Assembly: GCA_047606545.1 (NCBI GenBank)
Contig: JASGEI010000022.1
Location: 1 to 25,314 of the forward strand
DNA length: 25,314 nucleotides
Origin: JASGDC01 sp047606545
GTDB lineage: Bacteria; Actinomycetota; Actinomycetes; Actinomycetales; Micrococcaceae
Direction: 5' to 3'
The notes below the pieces were generated by a model, which was not told the DNA's origin, did not search any database, and saw only the letters and a program-made list of their open reading frames with translations. Below are positions 14,946 to 23,316 of the stretch, piece after piece. The number at the start of each line of letters is the position of its first letter. Position 1 is the stretch's first letter. The position numbers were made by a program, and so were the translations under genes.

Positions 14946-15707
14946 CTAGTAGATATGCTCACGCCTTTTTAATTCTTCTTTGAGCAAATCAGCCCGATCA
15001 GTGAAAATACCATCAACGCCCATATCCAGAAGTTTTTGCATTTGGGGCAAGTCATTAACTGTCCAAACATAAACTGGCAAGTTTGCAGCTTTAGCTTTAG
15101 CGACAAATTTTGGAGTTACAAAATCCTTACCTTTATAAGTATTAGGAACATTGAGAGCATCAAAACTCCAATTACAGTTAGCAGGCAAATAAGAAGCAAC
15201 TTTAAACAAAGCAACATTAGTCGAGCCAGAAGAAGTTGCAGTGCGTTTCGTAAGCTTATTTAACACTGCCTTACGCCGTTTATCCGAAAAAGAAGCTACA
15301 CAAATTCGATCGTGGCATTGCAACTTTTCAATTACTGCCACAAACGGTTCTACAGCCTCTTCTGTTTTAATATCAATATTAAAGAATCGGTCAGGAAAAG
15401 TTTCTAAAACTTCTACCAAAGTAGGGATTGGGTCATTTCGGCTGAGTTCAAGTTTTGCAATTTCTGCCATAGTAAAATCTTTAATTGCACCAGGTATCCC
15501 AAGCATTCGCTTAGTATCGTCATCATGGAATATTACTACTTCGTCATCTTTTGTCCCTTGCACATCAGTCTCAAGATGGGTATATCCCAAATCCACTGCA
15601 TTTTGAAATGCGCGGATACTATTTTCTGACACTTTATTTTCATTAGTGCCTACAAAACCACGGTGTGCTAGACCTATTGGACCATTATTTTCAAAGAAAG
15701 GTAGCAT
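14946..15707 (-). CDS. Glycerophosphodiester phosphodiesterase
   Basis: Hydrolyses glycerophosphodiesters to glycerol 3-phosphate and an alcohol, recycling phospholipid or teichoic acid pieces. 253 aa, a TIM barrel covering the whole protein. Family residues: AHRG at 14-17 (catalytic His15), LETDVQ at 45-50 (metal ligands Glu46 and Asp48), FHDDD at 60-64 (catalytic His61), and VYVWTVND in the C-terminal half followed by GVDGIFTD. No signal peptide is seen, so it is cytoplasmic. TATAAT (15721-15716) ends 8 nt before the ATG and no Shine-Dalgarno is seen, suggesting a leaderless or nearly leaderless transcript. Divergent from fhaA. Confidence 0.95.
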   Translation of the reverse strand: MLPFFENNGPIGLAHRGFVGTNENKVSENSIRAFQNAVDLGYTHLETDVQGTKDDEVVIFHDDDTKRMLGIPGAIKDFTMAEIAKLELSRNDPIPTLVEVLETFPDRFFNIDIKTEEAVEPFVAVIEKLQCHDRICVASFSDKRRKAVLNKLTKRTATSSGSTNVALFKVASYLPANCNWSFDALNVPNTYKGKDFVTPKFVAKAKAANLPVYVWTVNDLPQMQKLLDMGVDGIFTDRADLLKEELKRREHIY

Positions 15708-15784
15708 AGAACATAATTATAGCGTGCTTGGAGCCTGTCAATTTGGTAAATTAGGGTAAGAATAGAAAACAAGGAGTATGCTTA
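15708..15784. promoter_or_regulatory. Divergent control region, phosphodiesterase / fhaA
   Basis: On the minus strand TATAAT at 15721-15716 is a full consensus -10 for the phosphodiesterase gene, 8 nt from its ATG. On the plus strand a clear AAGGAG (15771-15776) lies 8 nt before the fhaA ATG. The promoter that drives the whole fhaA-pknB operon should also lie here, but I cannot identify its hexamers with confidence. Confidence 0.5.
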
Positions 15785-16588
15785 ATGGGATTAATGGATA
15801 AGTTCGAAAATGCTATTGAAAAAGGTATTCGTACAACATTTAACCGCGGAGGCAATGAACTTTCTCCAGTAGATATTGCAAATCGGTTGCGTAGAGAAAT
15901 GGATGCTAGGGCAATGGGAGTCTCAGAAGGACGCACTCTAGCACCAAACCTATTTGAAATTGATTTAAGTACTGAAGATTTTAGTCGCGCACAAAATTGG
16001 GGTGCGGCATTGGCAGATGAGCTTTGTGAAGTTGGCCTCGAACATGCTAAAAATCAGAGCTACCATCTTTCTGGACCACTTAGCGTGACTTTTGGCGAAG
16101 ATGAAGAACTGGAACAGGGAGTTTTCAATATTGAATCATATATAGTAAAAGATGGCGAAAATGAACCTACCAACCCTGCTGGTAGCTATGAAAACGAAGC
16201 TGACCATGCTGCTTATAGTAGTCCAGTTGCTAACGAAACTAATCAAACAACAGTAATGCCTGATTCACAAGCAGCAACTGTAGCAGTACCTGAATCATCA
16301 AAGCAACAAGCAGTTATTGATCTAGACGGACAACGTTACACACTAAACGCTTCAGCTATCATTATCGGTCGTTCAACTACTTCAGATATCATGCTTGATG
16401 ATCCTGGAGTTTCACGTCGCCATCTTGAAGTTCAAGTTAAAGGTAACAAAGCTTACGCGATTGATTTAGGATCTACAAATGGTACGTTCGTAAATGGTCG
16501 CAAGCTACAAGGTAGCACAGAATTAAAAGACGGATCTACACTTGCAATTGGACATGCAAAAGCTGTTTTCCGCTGGTTAGATAGTTAG
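15785..16588 (+). CDS. fhaA: FHA domain protein FhaA (DUF3662 plus FHA)
   Basis: Phosphothreonine-reading adaptor in the PknA/PknB network; in mycobacteria FhaA binds phosphorylated MviN and affects peptidoglycan synthesis at poles and septum. 267 aa. The N-terminal DUF3662/FhaA domain (about 1-120) opens MGLMDKFENAIEKGI, an acidic Asn/Gln/Thr-rich linker covers about 121-175, and a C-terminal FHA domain spans 177-265. FHA phosphothreonine-binding residues are visible: GRS at 195-197, VSRRH at 209-213, and STNGTFVNG at 230-238. Shorter linker than the mycobacterial protein. First gene of the operon; fhaB starts 2 nt after its stop. Confidence 0.93.
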   Translation: MGLMDKFENAIEKGIRTTFNRGGNELSPVDIANRLRREMDARAMGVSEGRTLAPNLFEIDLSTEDFSRAQNWGAALADELCEVGLEHAKNQSYHLSGPLSVTFGEDEELEQGVFNIESYIVKDGENEPTNPAGSYENEADHAAYSSPVANETNQTTVMPDSQAATVAVPESSKQQAVIDLDGQRYTLNASAIIIGRSTTSDIMLDDPGVSRRHLEVQVKGNKAYAIDLGSTNGTFVNGRKLQGSTELKDGSTLAIGHAKAVFRWLDS

Positions 16589-16590
16589 TA

Positions 16591-17082
16591 ATGCTTAACG
16601 AGTTAACTCTTACTGCCTTTAAATACCTATTCCTATTGTTATTATGGAGTGGGGTCGCTGGTGTTGCTATTGTTGCGAAAAATGATTTAGCAATTGGCAC
16701 CCGCTTTGGCGATGCTAGGAAGCGGATTTTGCCTGGCAAATCTAAAGGAGACACCAGTGAAGTTAACTCAGAATATACCCCTATTCGAGAGCGACCAAAC
16801 AAATTACTTGTTACCGCAGGACCTAAAAAGGGTACTGTAGTCCCACTTGATTCACAGGCTATCATTATCGGACGCGCTGAAGACTCTGCTATCGTCCTTG
16901 ACGATGATTATGCCTCAGGACGTCATGCACGTCTTTTTCCGCAAGGAAGTCGTTGGTTTATTGAAGATTTAGGCTCAACTAATGGAACTTACCTAAATGG
17001 TCTACCATTATCTAAGGCAGCCCCTGTAGACTTGAATACACCGATAAAAATTGGCCAAACTACTATCGAACTGAGAAAATGA
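16591..17082 (+). CDS. fhaB: Membrane-anchored FHA domain protein FhaB (FipA)
   Basis: Second phosphothreonine reader of the operon; its mycobacterial counterpart (FhaB/FipA) links kinase signalling to the division machinery. 163 aa: one N-terminal TM at about 10-29, a short basic linker, and an FHA domain at about 72-162 with GRAEDS at 94-99, ASGRHARL at 108-115 and GSTNGTYLNG at 128-137. A TPIR sequence at 63-66 between TM and FHA is a plausible kinase target by position, but this is inference. The gene overlaps pstP by 4 nt (ATGA). Confidence 0.92.
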   Translation: MLNELTLTAFKYLFLLLLWSGVAGVAIVAKNDLAIGTRFGDARKRILPGKSKGDTSEVNSEYTPIRERPNKLLVTAGPKKGTVVPLDSQAIIIGRAEDSAIVLDDDYASGRHARLFPQGSRWFIEDLGSTNGTYLNGLPLSKAAPVDLNTPIKIGQTTIELRK

Positions 17083-18539
17083 GCGAATCAAATATCCACC
17101 TAGAGCTTGCAGCAGCTTCCCATGTGGGTCTAGTACGTGCTAATAATCAGGACTCTGGATATGCCGGGCAAAACTTTGTAATTGTTGCTGATGGCATGGG
17201 TGGTCATGCTGGCGGTGATGTTGCCAGCGCTACAACCGTTCTCAATTTAATGCCAATAGATAAAGACTATGGCGAGCATATAAATACGGTATTGCCCGAT
17301 GAAGTCCAAAATGCCAATACTGTCTTAAGTGAAACTGTTGCAAAACACCCACAGCTTAAAGGTATGGGTACTACAGTTACTGCTGGGTTAGTATCAGGAA
17401 ATAGGATGCATCTAGCCCATATTGGGGACTCTAGAGCATACCGTCTCAAAAATGGTGAATTTACGCAAATCACCAAAGACCATACTTTCGTACAACGCTT
17501 AGTTGACGAAGGGAAACTTGCTCCAGAAGATGTAGAACATCACCCACAGAAAAATGTCATCTTACGAGTTCTAGGAGATGTGTCAGCAACACCAGAGTTA
17601 GATTTAACTGATTACACTTTAACTCCTGGTGAACGTTGGCTGTTTTGCTCCGATGGTTTGCCTGCAGTAGTTCACGATAATGAAATAGAAGATAAACTTC
17701 GCAATACTGAAAATTTACAGTATGCCGTTAATAGCTTGATAGAGCTAACACTTCAAGGTGGTTCTCCAGATAACGTAACTATTGTTGCATTTGAAGTAAC
17801 AGAGGAAGCACCTAAAGAAGACAATCGTTTTCTTATCGGCGCAGCTGCAGAAGTTGACCGCTTAGAAATTTTAGCTAATACCCCACTAGCTGAACGATCG
17901 CATAAATTTTTGGAAACTGGGGAAGTAGCTGAAGTTCCTATCCTCGAAAGTGAAGCACCAACTCAGCAAACAAAGCAGGTGCCAACAGCTGACCCAAAAG
18001 TTGAGACTTCAGAGACAAAGTCCGAGGCTGTTTCTGAAGATAGCAATACAGCTACTGCCGATACTAAACCGCTTGAAACGACATCAAAAGTACCTCCAGG
18101 AAAAACTAACACCCAAAAAAAACTTAGCAAAAAATTTCAAATACTGATATTTAGCGTACTTACAGTTCTATTACTTGCTGCTGCTGCAATTATTGGGCTT
18201 CAACATACTAGTAAAGATCATTACTATGTCGGAGTAAATAACGCAAACGCTGCTATCTACCAGGGCTACACTCGAAATATTGGTCCAATTAAACTCTCTA
18301 AAGTCTATGAAACTAGCGATATTGAAATAGCTGATTTAAATGAATATGCTGCGCAACAAGTGCAGGATAAAATCCAAGCCAACAACTTAGACGATGCTAA
18401 ACGCATTGTCGCTAACCTACATAGCCCAGATTTGCAAAAACAATGTGCTACTGCTGTCAAAGGCAAAAAACCTGCAAGCTGTAAACCTACACCCACCGGT
18501 AGCCCCAGTCCCGTTCATACCACCAAAAAGGACAAATAG
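17079..18539 (+). CDS. pstP: Ser/Thr protein phosphatase PstP (PP2C family)
   Basis: Removes phosphate from targets of PknA and PknB and from the kinases themselves. 486 aa. The cytoplasmic PP2C domain at about 5-240 has metal-binding residues in VADGMGGHAGGD (36-47, Asp38), GTTVTAG (97-103), AHIGDSRAY (113-121), SDG at 191-193 and DNVTIV at 231-236. A long acidic Thr/Ser/Glu linker follows (about 241-350), then one TM at 353-374 and an extracytoplasmic tail of about 110 residues ending in a Pro/Thr/Ser-rich stretch. Domain order matches mycobacterial PstP. Translation is coupled to fhaB; rodA starts 14 nt later. Confidence 0.95.
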   Translation: MSESNIHLELAAASHVGLVRANNQDSGYAGQNFVIVADGMGGHAGGDVASATTVLNLMPIDKDYGEHINTVLPDEVQNANTVLSETVAKHPQLKGMGTTVTAGLVSGNRMHLAHIGDSRAYRLKNGEFTQITKDHTFVQRLVDEGKLAPEDVEHHPQKNVILRVLGDVSATPELDLTDYTLTPGERWLFCSDGLPAVVHDNEIEDKLRNTENLQYAVNSLIELTLQGGSPDNVTIVAFEVTEEAPKEDNRFLIGAAAEVDRLEILANTPLAERSHKFLETGEVAEVPILESEAPTQQTKQVPTADPKVETSETKSEAVSEDSNTATADTKPLETTSKVPPGKTNTQKKLSKKFQILIFSVLTVLLLAAAAIIGLQHTSKDHYYVGVNNANAAIYQGYTRNIGPIKLSKVYETSDIEIADLNEYAAQQVQDKIQANNLDDAKRIVANLHSPDLQKQCATAVKGKKPASCKPTPTGSPSPVHTTKKDK

Positions 18540-18553
18540 CTGACAGGTGTAAC

Positions 18554-19975
18554 ATGAGCGCTATAAAACTTCCCACTGGACGCAACTTAGAAGCTTTCCT
18601 ATTACTCATTGCTTTAGTGACGGCTTTTTTTGCGTACTTTTTAGTTGAAATGCAATATTCAGATCATTTCAAAAATGAAAACTGGATATTTATGAGTGCT
18701 ATTGCGTTTGTTGTTTACCTGTTCCATTTATTCTTACGCTGGAAGTTGCCATACTCTGATCCAGTAGTTTTACCAATTGCCGTGATGCTTAATGGCTTAG
18801 GTTTAGTAATGATTCAACGTATTGACTTAGCAAACGCCGCAAACCAATACTGGATTGATGCAGCACCAAGACAATTTATCTGGACCTTTATTGCGATTGC
18901 AGTAGCAACATTTGTAGTATTTTTTCTAAAAGATTATCGAATTCTGCGTCGCTACACATACGTTATGCTTATCATCAGTGCAATATTACTTATCTCTCCG
19001 ATGATTCCTGGACTTGGTCAGCAAATTAATGGAGCTCGTGTTTGGATTAAAATTGGACCAATGTCATTCCAACCAGGTGAAATTGCCAAAATTACTTTAG
19101 CAATTTTCTTTGCCGGGTACTTATCCTCTAACCGTGATTTAATCCTGCTAGCTGGGAAAAAAGTATTAGGCATGCGTTTTCCACGCTTTAAAGATATGGC
19201 ACCCATGCTTCTAGTATGGATGGTCAGTGTAGGAATGCTAGTATTGCAACGTGATTTAGGTACTGCAATGCTATATTTCGGACTATTCATGTCCATGCTA
19301 TATATTGCCACTGGTCGTACTAGCTGGATTGTGATTGGTCTTGCTTTAATAAGCGTCGCCGTATTCTTTGTAGCCCATATTTTCGCACATGTTGGAGATA
19401 GATTCCAGATATGGATGCATGCTTTTGACGATGATATCTATAATCGAAAATTCGGTGGAAGTTACCAAGTAGTTCAAGGGATTTTTGGACTTTCATATGG
19501 TGGTCTTACTGGTACTGGTTTAGGTGCTGGTAGACCATTCATAGTGCCATTTTCAAATAGTGACTTCATCATGACTTCTTTTGGTGAAGAACTTGGGTTA
19601 GCTGGAACTCTGGCTATGCTTTGCTTATTCTTCTTATTTGCAATCCGAGGTTTTCGGACTGGAATTTCAAGCCGAGATGCTTTTGGAAAACTACTAATAA
19701 GCGGACTGTCTTTTGCCTTCGCATGGCAATGCTTCATTATTATTGGTGGAGTAACATTGCTTATTCCATTAACTGGTTTAACTACTCCATTCTTATCAGC
19801 CGGAGGTTCTTCACTTGTAGCTAACTGGATAATCGTTGCTCTGATTTTGCTAGTGTCACATAGTTCAAGAAGACCACAATCTGAAGATTTCAATCCAGTT
19901 ATGATTCCAACTTTTGTTGATACACCTTTGATACCAGAGGAAGGAGAACGCGAAAATGAACCGATCTATTCGTAA
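18554..19975 (+). CDS. rodA: SEDS peptidoglycan glycosyltransferase RodA
   Basis: FtsW/RodA/SpoVE family polytopic membrane protein that polymerises lipid II into glycan strands together with a class B PBP, here PbpA from the next gene. 473 aa with about ten to twelve hydrophobic segments. SEDS landmarks: GARVWIKIGPMSFQPGE at 160-176, QRDLGTA at 232-238 with the conserved Asp234, and the signature IPLTGLTTPFLSAGGSSL at 404-421. The C-terminal 40 residues are polar and acidic. RodA rather than FtsW by its place in the pstP-rodA-pbpA cluster. AGGTG before the ATG serves as Shine-Dalgarno; the 3' end overlaps pbpA by 20 nt. Confidence 0.94.
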   Translation: MSAIKLPTGRNLEAFLLLIALVTAFFAYFLVEMQYSDHFKNENWIFMSAIAFVVYLFHLFLRWKLPYSDPVVLPIAVMLNGLGLVMIQRIDLANAANQYWIDAAPRQFIWTFIAIAVATFVVFFLKDYRILRRYTYVMLIISAILLISPMIPGLGQQINGARVWIKIGPMSFQPGEIAKITLAIFFAGYLSSNRDLILLAGKKVLGMRFPRFKDMAPMLLVWMVSVGMLVLQRDLGTAMLYFGLFMSMLYIATGRTSWIVIGLALISVAVFFVAHIFAHVGDRFQIWMHAFDDDIYNRKFGGSYQVVQGIFGLSYGGLTGTGLGAGRPFIVPFSNSDFIMTSFGEELGLAGTLAMLCLFFLFAIRGFRTGISSRDAFGKLLISGLSFAFAWQCFIIIGGVTLLIPLTGLTTPFLSAGGSSLVANWIIVALILLVSHSSRRPQSEDFNPVMIPTFVDTPLIPEEGERENEPIYS

Positions 19976-21407
19976 TGTAGCCATTGCAACATTCGTATTA
20001 TTCGCTCTCCTTGTAGGGTCACTTAGTTTTAGGCAATTTTTCGATGCACCAAAGCTTAACGCTGACAAACGTAATACTCGAGAAACTATTAAGCAATTCA
20101 GTGAAAATAGAGGTGCAATTCTAGTTGATGGTAAAGCTATTGCAGAATCTACTCCTTCAAAAGACCAATATAACTACCAACGTAAATATTCCCAAGGCCC
20201 ACTATATGCTCCACTAACAGGTTTCTTTTCGTTAATTTATGGTACTTCTGAGCTTGAATCTGAGCTAGATTCTGAGCTTCTTCCACAAAGTAGCAACATC
20301 TTTAATAGTCAGTTATTACAAAAAACTACAAAGGCTGATAAAACCTCTGCTGTGGAACTAACTATTGATCCAGACTTGCAACTTGCCGCATACAACGCTC
20401 TCGGTGATTATAAAGGTGCCGCTGTTGCAATGGATCCAAAGACTGGAAATATCCTTGCGATGGTATCTAAGCCTTCTTATGATCCAAATTTATTAGCAAG
20501 CCATGATGGCGTTACAGTTAATGATGCGTATAAGAAACTAGTCGCAGATCCTAAACAACCACTCATCAATCGCGCCATTGCAGGTAATCTCTATGCACCA
20601 GGTTCTACTTTCAAACTTGTAGTTTCCGCAGCTGCACTTGAATCTGGAAAGTATAAAGAAGACACTATGGTCGAAGGTCGTTCACCAATTGTGCTTCCTG
20701 GCACCCATACCTCACTACCAAATGATGGTGATGTAAATTGTGGTAATCAAAAAAAGGTACCGCTAAAAATTGCTTTAGCATACAGCTGTAACACTGCTTT
20801 TGCCACTATTGGTATTGCTTTAGGAAATTCCGCATTAACGGATATGACAAATAAGTTCGGTTTTGGAAAATCACTTGATATTCCGCTTTCAGTTACGCCA
20901 AGTAGTTTCCCGACAGGAATGAACAATTCTCAACTAGGCACTAGTGCTATTGGACAGTGGAATGTTAAAGAAACACCACTACAAGTAACAATGAACACTG
21001 CAGCTATTGCAAATAAAGGTGTAATGATGAAGCCTAATCTTGTTAAAAATGTGCGTGGACCAGATATGAATATCACCGAACAAACTAAACCAGAAAAATA
21101 TTTACAACCTATATCTGCAGATACTGCAAGTAAAATTACAGATATGATGAAGTACTCGGTATCAAATGGTGTAGCTTGGCAAGCTAACATATCTGGTGCT
21201 GATGTTGCTGGTAAGACTGGCACTGCTGAAACCACAGCGAATGGAAAATATAATTTATCTTTCACTGGCTTTGCTCCTGCAAGTAACCCACGAATTGTAG
21301 TTACTGTAGTAGTCGAAGAAGGTGGAGATGCTACCACTGAAGCCAGTGGTTCGTCTGTAGCAATCCCCGTTGCTAACGAAATTATGAAAGAGGCGCTAAA
21401 CAAATGA
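19956..21407 (+). CDS. pbpA: Penicillin-binding protein PbpA (class B transpeptidase)
   Basis: Peptidoglycan transpeptidase that crosslinks strands made by its SEDS partner; target of beta-lactams. 483 aa. N-terminal TM at about 8-24, a small non-catalytic region, then the transpeptidase domain from about 150. Active-site motifs are intact: STFK at 217-220 (Ser217, Lys220), SCN at 277-279, and KTGTAE at 420-425. This is the short class B form without the large dimerisation domain of FtsI, as in mycobacterial PbpA. AAGGAG, inside the end of rodA, lies 8 nt before the ATG. It overlaps pknA by 4 nt (ATGA). Confidence 0.95.
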   Translation: MNRSIRNVAIATFVLFALLVGSLSFRQFFDAPKLNADKRNTRETIKQFSENRGAILVDGKAIAESTPSKDQYNYQRKYSQGPLYAPLTGFFSLIYGTSELESELDSELLPQSSNIFNSQLLQKTTKADKTSAVELTIDPDLQLAAYNALGDYKGAAVAMDPKTGNILAMVSKPSYDPNLLASHDGVTVNDAYKKLVADPKQPLINRAIAGNLYAPGSTFKLVVSAAALESGKYKEDTMVEGRSPIVLPGTHTSLPNDGDVNCGNQKKVPLKIALAYSCNTAFATIGIALGNSALTDMTNKFGFGKSLDIPLSVTPSSFPTGMNNSQLGTSAIGQWNVKETPLQVTMNTAAIANKGVMMKPNLVKNVRGPDMNITEQTKPEKYLQPISADTASKITDMMKYSVSNGVAWQANISGADVAGKTGTAETTANGKYNLSFTGFAPASNPRIVVTVVVEEGGDATTEASGSSVAIPVANEIMKEALNK

Positions 21408-23311
21408 GACCGCATGTAGGCCTACTACTAGGCAATCGCTTTAAATTAACACAGCGTATCGCAATTGGCGGTATGGGTGAAGTATGGAAAGCTGATGATA
21501 CAATCTTGCATCGTGAAGTTGCTATTAAGATTCTTAAAGAAGAATATATGGGTGATACTGGGTTCCTAGAACGTTTCCGAGCTGAAGCTCGGAATACTGC
21601 TTTATTACATAATAGTGGTATTGCCCATGTTTTCGATTATGGTGAGGAAGCTGGTAGTGCCTATCTGGTAATGGAATTGGTACACGGGGAACCACTTTCA
21701 AATCTAATCGATCGCGATCCACATTTTTCAGTAGATGAAGCCCTTGATTACGTTGGTCAGACTGCTCGCGCCCTTTCTGAAGCCCACGAATTAGGTCTAA
21801 TTCACCGTGATATCAAACCAGGAAATTTAATGATTACACCTGATAATCAAGTAAAAATTACTGACTTTGGTATCTCACGCATTGCAAATCAAGTACCACT
21901 AACTGCTACTGGTCAAGTAATGGGTACTGCCCAGTACCTGGCACCAGAACAAGCGACAGGCAAACCAGCTACTGGTTCTTCAGATATTTATGCATTAGGT
22001 ATCATCGCCTACGAAATGTTAGTCGGAGAACGCCCATTTACTGGTGATTCCCAAGTAGCAATCGCTCTTGCACAAGTCAATGAAGAACCTCCACCACTTC
22101 CTAAGTCAATTCCAGAGCCAGTACGGAATCTTGTTATGGCGATGCTTGAGAAAGATCCCGAAAAACGTCCAGATGATGCAGAGGCTATCAGTGAAGCTTG
22201 TGATGCTTTACGCCGTGATGATATGGACACTGCAACTATAGCTATTCCAGCAATCGGCACTGCAGCAACTCAGGTTATCAATCCAGAAGATGAAGCTGCT
22301 ACCACTATTATGGATCGAAATGAGCCAGCTACTGCACTCATGACTCAGCAAGCAGAAACGCCTCCGACCCGTGCAATGCTGAAATCTCAACGCCATCAAG
22401 AGGTGGCACCTAAGGTGACTACTAGCCCTTTGGAACTTGGTGAGCCAGAAGAGGAAGAAGAGCACGCACCACTTCGTAATGACGAAAAACCAAAGAAAAA
22501 ACGGAAATGGACAGCTCCGCTCACTCTTTTGCTTCTGCTGTTAATTGGTACCGGTGTATACGGTTTGATACGTTCAGGTTACATTAACTTCAACTCACCA
22601 AATTCAAATCCTTCTGCAAGTGAGACTTCAACTCCAGAAGCAAGTCTATTGAATTTAGATTCTGATAACTATATAAATCAACCTTATGACACGGTTAACA
22701 GCCAGCTAACTAGTATGGGGCTCAAAGTAAAGAAACAAGAGGTAGAATCTAATCAAACTCAGGCAGGTTATGTAACCGATATAGACCCTAGTGGCAGTGT
22801 TAAAACTGGAGATACTATTACCGTTTCAGTCGCTGAAACACCTGCCTCAATTACTATCCCTGACCTGACCAGTTACACTCAAGATGCAGCAACTCAGGCA
22901 TTACAACAGCTTGGCTTAAATGTAACAGTACAACAAGTAAATAGTGACTCTGTACCTGTAGGCCAGGTAGTAGGTACTAATCCAGGTAGTGGCACGAACG
23001 TAACACCTAATTCCTCAGTTACTGTTCAAATTTCTATTGGAGCAAATACACAAGCAACTACAAGTAATAATCAACAAGATACTGGAACTACAGACCAGAC
23101 TGATAGTGACCAGCAAAATTCCACCTCAACTGACTCGGCTTCTGATACTGCCAGCCCATCTCCATCAGCATCGGACTCAGTATCTCCATCAGCATCGGAT
23201 TCAGCATCAGTAAGTACTCAACAAGATAGCACTGATACCAGCAATGCTTCACCTTCGGCTAGTTCTAGTGCCGCAAGCTCACCTTCAGCTAGTGATACTG
23301 GAGGTAATTAA
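21404..23311 (+). CDS. pknA: PknA-type Ser/Thr kinase with PASTA domains
   Basis: Transmembrane Hanks-type kinase controlling growth and division. 635 aa. The kinase domain covers about 13-270: glycine loop IAIGGMGEVWKA, Lys42 in VAIK, HRDIKPGN at 134-141 (Asp136), DFG at 154-156, and PEQ at 181-183. A juxtamembrane linker with several TxxM/TAxI threonines runs 271-365, then one TM at about 369-389. Outside are two PASTA-like repeats (about 415-478 and 481-547) and a low-complexity Ser/Asp/Thr/Pro tail (550-635). Named by operon position; mycobacterial PknA has no PASTA repeats, so domain content alone would not tell PknA from PknB here. Confidence 0.9.
   Translation: MRPHVGLLLGNRFKLTQRIAIGGMGEVWKADDTILHREVAIKILKEEYMGDTGFLERFRAEARNTALLHNSGIAHVFDYGEEAGSAYLVMELVHGEPLSNLIDRDPHFSVDEALDYVGQTARALSEAHELGLIHRDIKPGNLMITPDNQVKITDFGISRIANQVPLTATGQVMGTAQYLAPEQATGKPATGSSDIYALGIIAYEMLVGERPFTGDSQVAIALAQVNEEPPPLPKSIPEPVRNLVMAMLEKDPEKRPDDAEAISEACDALRRDDMDTATIAIPAIGTAATQVINPEDEAATTIMDRNEPATALMTQQAETPPTRAMLKSQRHQEVAPKVTTSPLELGEPEEEEEHAPLRNDEKPKKKRKWTAPLTLLLLLLIGTGVYGLIRSGYINFNSPNSNPSASETSTPEASLLNLDSDNYINQPYDTVNSQLTSMGLKVKKQEVESNQTQAGYVTDIDPSGSVKTGDTITVSVAETPASITIPDLTSYTQDAATQALQQLGLNVTVQQVNSDSVPVGQVVGTNPGSGTNVTPNSSVTVQISIGANTQATTSNNQQDTGTTDQTDSDQQNSTSTDSASDTASPSPSASDSVSPSASDSASVSTQQDSTDTSNASPSASSSAASSPSASDTGGN
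23159..23206 (+). repeat. 24-bp tandem repeat in the pknA tail
   Basis: Two adjacent 24-bp units, 23159-23182 and 23183-23206, are identical at 22 of 24 positions. Each encodes eight residues of the form SPSASDS followed by Val or Ala. It lies in the low-complexity extracellular tail of the PknA-type kinase; unit gain or loss would keep the frame. Confidence 0.85.
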
Positions 23312-23316
23312 CTCCG

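Noticed and set aside
21534..22465. Minus-strand open frames inside pknA
   Set aside because: They lie antisense within a gene with full kinase motifs and have no start context or protein features of their own.
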